Shown here piece by piece: positions 60,504 to 64,000 of a stretch of DNA of 64,000 nucleotides (position 1 is its first letter; every line of letters starts with the position of its first letter). This DNA is from Winogradskyella echinorum (GTDB lineage: Bacteria; Bacteroidota; Bacteroidia; Flavobacteriales; Flavobacteriaceae). The translations under genes were made by a program, and so were the position numbers. The stretch lies in NCBI RefSeq assembly GCF_014297365.1, contig NZ_JACOQD010000001.1, positions 1,116,001 to 1,180,000 on the forward strand, in the 5' to 3' direction. Under the pieces are notes generated by a model that made no database searches, was not told the origin of the DNA, and saw only the letters and a program-made list of their open reading frames with translations.

Positions 60504-61964
60504 CTATTCTATAATCAGCTTTTTAGTGCCTTTTCCATTATTAGTTTCTATTTCTAAAACATAGATTCCGGCTGATAATTTTGAAGAATCAATAGTTGAT
60601 TCTTTTGTAGTTAAAACTAATTGACCTAAATTATTGTAGATGCTTACAATTTTTAACTCGTTGCTATTGTCTAATTGAATAGTGAATTGATTTTTTGTTG
60701 GGTTTGGGAAGAGTTTAAAACTTGTTAATGTTTGTTCGTCAGTTGATAAAATAGTGCTTAAATCAAAAACACGCGCATGACCTGAATTATTTCCATTATC
60801 ATTATTAGAAATTGCTCCAACTACTAAAATTAAACCATTTGTAGATAAAGATATAGACCAACCAAAGTCATTATAAGTATCTTCTCCATCAATATCACTA
60901 CCAATTTGAGTCCAATTTCCATTAATTTTCTGATATACACGTACATGACCAGTAACATAATTATTAACAGGTGCTCCAATAGCTACAATCTCACCATTAG
61001 ATGATATTGAAACCGAAGAACCAGATAAATCAGTACTAAATTCACCATCAATATCATCTCCTAACTGAGTCCAATTCCCTCCTATATTTTCATATACACG
61101 TACATGACCAGATCTATAACCATTACCACTATTGTAACGAGCACCAATAGCTACAATAACTCCATCTGAGGATAAAGATACAGACCAACCAGAATAATCA
61201 TCTAGAGCCTCTCCATTAATATCATTACCAATTTGAATCCAATTCCCAATTATATTTTCATATATACGCACATGACCTGAATTATTTCCATTTCCATCAT
61301 TATATGGTGCACCAATAGCTACGATATTACCATTTGAGGATAAGCTAATTGAACTTCCTGAAAAATCTTCTGATGCTTCACCATCTATATCATTACCAAT
61401 TTGAGTCCAATTTCCATTGTTATTTTCATATATACGTACATGACCTGAATTACTTCCATTTCCATCATTACGATCCGCACCTATAGCTATGATATTACCA
61501 TTTGAGGATAAGCTAATTGAACTTCCTGAAAAATCTTCTAATGCTTCACCATCTATATCATTACCAATTTGAGTCCAATTTCCATTATTATTTTCATATA
61601 TACGTACATGACCTGAATTACTTCCATTTCCATCATTACGATCCGCACCTATAGCTATGATATTACCATTTGAGGATAAGCTAATTGAACTTCCTGAAAA
61701 ATCTTCTGATGCTTCACCATCTATATCATTACCAATTTGAGTCCAATTTCCATTGTTATTTTCATATATACGTACATGACCTGAATTACTTCCATTTCCA
61801 TCATTACTAGGTGCACTGATAGCTATTTTTGTTCCATCTGAGGAAGAAGATACAGACCAACCACAATAATCTGTAGGAAACAAACCATCTATATCTGACC
61901 CAATTTGAACTTGACTAAAGGCTAAAAAAGGAAATAAAATAAATAAGAGTAATAGTTTTTTCAT
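60504..61964 (-). CDS. FG-GAP-like repeat protein with T9SS type A sorting domain (expanded)
   Basis: This 486-residue secreted protein has a signal peptide (KKLLLLFILFPFLAFSQ), seven units of about 55 residues each with the form QIGxDIDGE..D.SG.SISLSSNG.I.AIGA..NDGNG..SGHVRIYEN..GNW, and a Por C-terminal sorting domain starting near FKLFPNPTKNQFTIQL and ending GTKKLIIE. The repeats should build a beta-propeller. Units 2-4 are nearly identical even at DNA level (168-bp period), so they arose recently. Export is by type IX secretion. A close paralog lies 9 nt upstream. Binding target unknown. Confidence 0.92.
   Translation of the reverse strand: MKKLLLLFILFPFLAFSQVQIGSDIDGLFPTDYCGWSVSSSSDGTKIAISAPSNDGNGSNSGHVRIYENNNGNWTQIGNDIDGEASEDFSGSSISLSSNGNIIAIGADRNDGNGSNSGHVRIYENNNGNWTQIGNDIDGEALEDFSGSSISLSSNGNIIAIGADRNDGNGSNSGHVRIYENNNGNWTQIGNDIDGEASEDFSGSSISLSSNGNIVAIGAPYNDGNGNNSGHVRIYENIIGNWIQIGNDINGEALDDYSGWSVSLSSDGVIVAIGARYNSGNGYRSGHVRVYENIGGNWTQLGDDIDGEFSTDLSGSSVSISSNGEIVAIGAPVNNYVTGHVRVYQKINGNWTQIGSDIDGEDTYNDFGWSISLSTNGLILVVGAISNNDNGNNSGHARVFDLSTILSTDEQTLTSFKLFPNPTKNQFTIQLDNSNELKIVSIYNNLGQLVLTTKESTIDSSKLSAGIYVLEIETNNGKGTKKLIIE
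61322..61806 (-). repeat. 168-bp coding tandem repeat (about 2.9 copies)
   Basis: The landmark TGATGCTTCA/TAATGCTTCA occurs at 61371, 61539 and 61707, exactly 168 bp apart. The sequences between these are almost identical, with only scattered single-base differences, and encode 56-residue propeller units of the T9SS cargo protein. Confidence 0.9.
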
Positions 61965-61973
61965 AAGATATGT

Positions 61974-63413
61974 TTAATTAATGATTAGCTTTTTAGAGCT
62001 TTTTCCTTTGTTAGTTTCTATTTCTACAACATATAATCCAGGTGCTAATTTTGAAGTATCTATAATAGCTTTTTTAGAAGTTAAAACTTTCTGACCTAAG
62101 TTATTGTAGATGTTTGCATTTTTTAATTCTGTAGTATTATTTAATTGAATAGTGAATTGGCTTTTTGTTGGGTTTGGGTATAATATAAAGCTATCTAAAC
62201 TTATTTTATTTATTGATAATATATTACCTAAATCATATACCCTAGCTAAACCATTTCCATTAGTTCCTGCAGAAAAAGCACCTGCTATCAATGTGCGTCC
62301 ATCTGAAGATAAGGCAACACTATTACCTAATTGATCACTAATATTTCCTTCTATATCTATTCCTCTTTGAATCCAATTACTAAATATTGGATTACTATTA
62401 TTAAATTGAAAAACTTTAACATGCCCTGAAAAACTAGCATTATTACTATTATTTGGGGAACCAATTGCAACAATATTACCATCATTAGATAATGCTACTC
62501 CCATACCGTAATTATTATCTTGAGCATCACCATTTAAATTTTGACCTAGTTGTGTCCAAGTATTATTTATTAGTTTGAAAACTTTTACTTCTCCAGAATT
62601 TGAACCATTAGGGTCAGCAAAATATGCGCTAACAGCTACTATTTCACCATTTGAAGATAAACTAAGAGAAGCTCCTAAAGTGTCGAATATATCTGTTCCA
62701 ATTATATCTTGACCTATTTGAGTCCAACTAACCCCATTATATTCATAAACTTGTACTTTTCCTCTTGAATCATTTAATCCATCTTGATCTCCAATAGCTA
62801 TCCTATTTCCATCACTTGAAATATCTATATTATTCCCAAATTTGTAATTTGAATAACCACCATCTATTTCCTGTCCTATTTGAGTCCAAATACCATTTAT
62901 ATACCTAAGAATTTTAACTGGTGTGTATTCATAAGCAACCATAACAGTAGTCCCATCTGATGATAATTCAACTCTGTAACCAAAACTTTGAGCAACACTT
63001 GGTGTACCATAAATTTCTTGACCTAATAATGTCCAAGTATTATTGATATTTTTAAAAATTCTTACATGACCTGAATTAATATTATCATAATATCTATATG
63101 AACTAATAGCAATAATTGATCCATCACCAGATAAACTGAGACTAATACCTTCTTCATCATCCCCAGTAATACCAACTATATCTTGTCCTATTTGAGTCCA
63201 AGTACCATTTAAATTTCTATAAATACTTATACGCCCTGGACTATTACCAATAATGTTACCAGGTGATCCAATAGCAATAATTGATCCATCAGACGAAATA
63301 TCAACCCTTGTTCCAGAACTCTCATAATCATTTCCTAATATATCTTGACCAATTTGTGTCTGGCTAAAACCTATAAAAGGAATTAAAATAAATAATAGTA
63401 ACAATTTTTTCAT
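61974..63413 (-). CDS. FG-GAP-like repeat protein with T9SS type A sorting domain
   Basis: This 479-residue paralog of the downstream gene has a nearly identical signal peptide (KKLLLLFILIPFIGFSQ), seven diverged units of the pattern TQIGQDI.G....D..G.S.SLS.DG.I.AI....N..GHVRIFKN..NTW, and a sorting domain (FILYPNPTKSQFTIQL to SKKLIIN). The units here have diverged normally, in contrast to the recent expansion in its neighbour. The two genes are separated by 9 nt and probably share a transcript. Predicted to be exported to the surface or medium; role unknown. Confidence 0.92.
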   Translation of the reverse strand: MKKLLLLFILIPFIGFSQTQIGQDILGNDYESSGTRVDISSDGSIIAIGSPGNIIGNSPGRISIYRNLNGTWTQIGQDIVGITGDDEEGISLSLSGDGSIIAISSYRYYDNINSGHVRIFKNINNTWTLLGQEIYGTPSVAQSFGYRVELSSDGTTVMVAYEYTPVKILRYINGIWTQIGQEIDGGYSNYKFGNNIDISSDGNRIAIGDQDGLNDSRGKVQVYEYNGVSWTQIGQDIIGTDIFDTLGASLSLSSNGEIVAVSAYFADPNGSNSGEVKVFKLINNTWTQLGQNLNGDAQDNNYGMGVALSNDGNIVAIGSPNNSNNASFSGHVKVFQFNNSNPIFSNWIQRGIDIEGNISDQLGNSVALSSDGRTLIAGAFSAGTNGNGLARVYDLGNILSINKISLDSFILYPNPTKSQFTIQLNNTTELKNANIYNNLGQKVLTSKKAIIDTSKLAPGLYVVEIETNKGKSSKKLIIN

Positions 63414-64000
63414 AAAAGCTAAATTTTAAAGATTTGTATAACAATAATAAACTTTAAAACAAATACTTATAAATTTACAATGTTAAATAATGGTAAAAAT
63501 CTACTTATCAACACATATATACATATTATCATTTTTCTTTTAAATTTTAAAAAATAAAATAATGGTTATTATAGTCTGTGAATAGTTACTATAACTTTTT
63601 AGACTTTTATTTTGAAAAGTTGTAGTTTACATTTTACTATAATTTAGTTAACATTAAATTTACATATAACTACTTCATTTTTAAGCTAAATTAAAAAGCT
63701 ATTAACATCTGTTAATAATCGATGTTAATATAAAAAGCTTATATATATATTAGAAAAAGCTGTTCATTTCTTTACAAATTATACTTAATAACTTACTTTA
63801 AAAAAATGACTAACTAATTAGGTTATTTCAACACAATATTTGATTGGAAAAATAAATAGATAATCCTAATTTATCTTTTCACTAATTGTAAACAGTTATT
63901 AACAAGTAGTGATCATTTATAGATACACTTATGAACAGTAACTATACTTGCTTATTAAAAATTAATTATCAAACTTAAAACTTATGGATAAGTATAGTAT
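63414..64000. other. AT-rich non-coding region at the window edge
   Basis: No ORF is supported in these 587 nt. The region is very AT-rich and includes four DnaA-box-like words: TTATCAACA (63505-63513), TTATTAACA (63896-63904), TTATGAACA (63929-63937) and TTATCCATA on the minus strand (63991 to 63983). It also holds an inverted repeat ATTAACATC (63701-63709)/GATGTTAAT (63721-63729). It must contain the promoter of the T9SS gene pair. An origin-related function is possible but not shown; the region continues past the window. Confidence 0.5.

Noticed and set aside
61322..61806. 168-bp repeats as a CRISPR array or mobile element
   Set aside because: The repeats are contiguous, coding and in frame, with no spacers and no cas or transposase genes.

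Overview
The window is AT-rich chromosomal DNA from a member of the Bacteroidota, almost certainly a (probably marine) Flavobacteriaceae species. Evidence for this: two secreted proteins with type IX secretion (Por) C-terminal sorting domains; several families largely confined to this phylum (DUF4254, DUF6427, DUF6341, DUF4837, DUF4175, DUF6909, GldL-like HWP-motif protein); promoters of the Bacteroidota form TTG-N~20-TAnnTTTG; and little use of Shine-Dalgarno sequences. No phage, insertion sequence or CRISPR array was seen.

Layout. 0.1-2.5 kb: a PadR-family repressor with three tandem paralogous membrane proteins, behind a promoter that carries a perfect palindrome. 2.6-8.6 kb: housekeeping genes (ferredoxin reductase-like protein, family 9 glycosyltransferase, DUF4254, upp, DUF6427, DUF6341, purD). 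8.7-30.9 kb: a surface polysaccharide (O-antigen or capsule) locus. Read on the minus strand it encodes a Wzz-like protein, rfbBACD (dTDP-L-rhamnose), gmd and fcl (GDP-L-fucose), a Wzx flippase, a sulfotransferase, glycosyltransferases, two Wzy/WaaL-like proteins, a sugar epimerase, an FkbM methyltransferase and the initiating phosphoglycosyltransferase. A CapK-like adenylating enzyme and one more glycosyltransferase lie on the plus strand at its end. The product is predicted to contain rhamnose and fucose and to be sulfated. 29-39 kb: DUF6909, a GH3-family enzyme, an M23 peptidase, tatA, a DUF4837 lipoprotein, an MltD-like transglycosylase, pgk, holB and an OmpH/Skp chaperone. 39.5-52.5 kb: a methyltransferase, mnmG, ybeY, a large DUF4175 protein, an AlkB-type monooxygenase, gltX, an SPFH protein and small envelope proteins. 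52.5-60.3 kb: glnS, a zinc ribbon protein, folB, tRNA-Cys, membrane proteins, a LysE-type exporter, a head-GIN protein and rnr. 60.5-63.4 kb: two tandem FG-GAP-like T9SS cargo proteins. 63.4-64.0 kb: AT-rich non-coding DNA.

The most notable non-coding signals are two parS-type ParB-binding sites flanking mnmG (40470-40485, identical to the B. subtilis parS 16-mer on the minus strand, and 42507-42522). They suggest the window is close to the replication origin. The strong minus-strand bias of the genes and the non-coding tail with DnaA-box-like words at the right edge fit an origin at or beyond that edge, but this is inference. Other signals are a dispersed 25-26 nt hairpin repeat with compensatory stem changes, a degenerate copy of the tRNA-Cys T-arm, a recently expanded 168-bp coding tandem repeat, long poly(A) tracts in two polysaccharide genes, and a nucleoside-phosphorylase-like signature in the DUF6909 protein.
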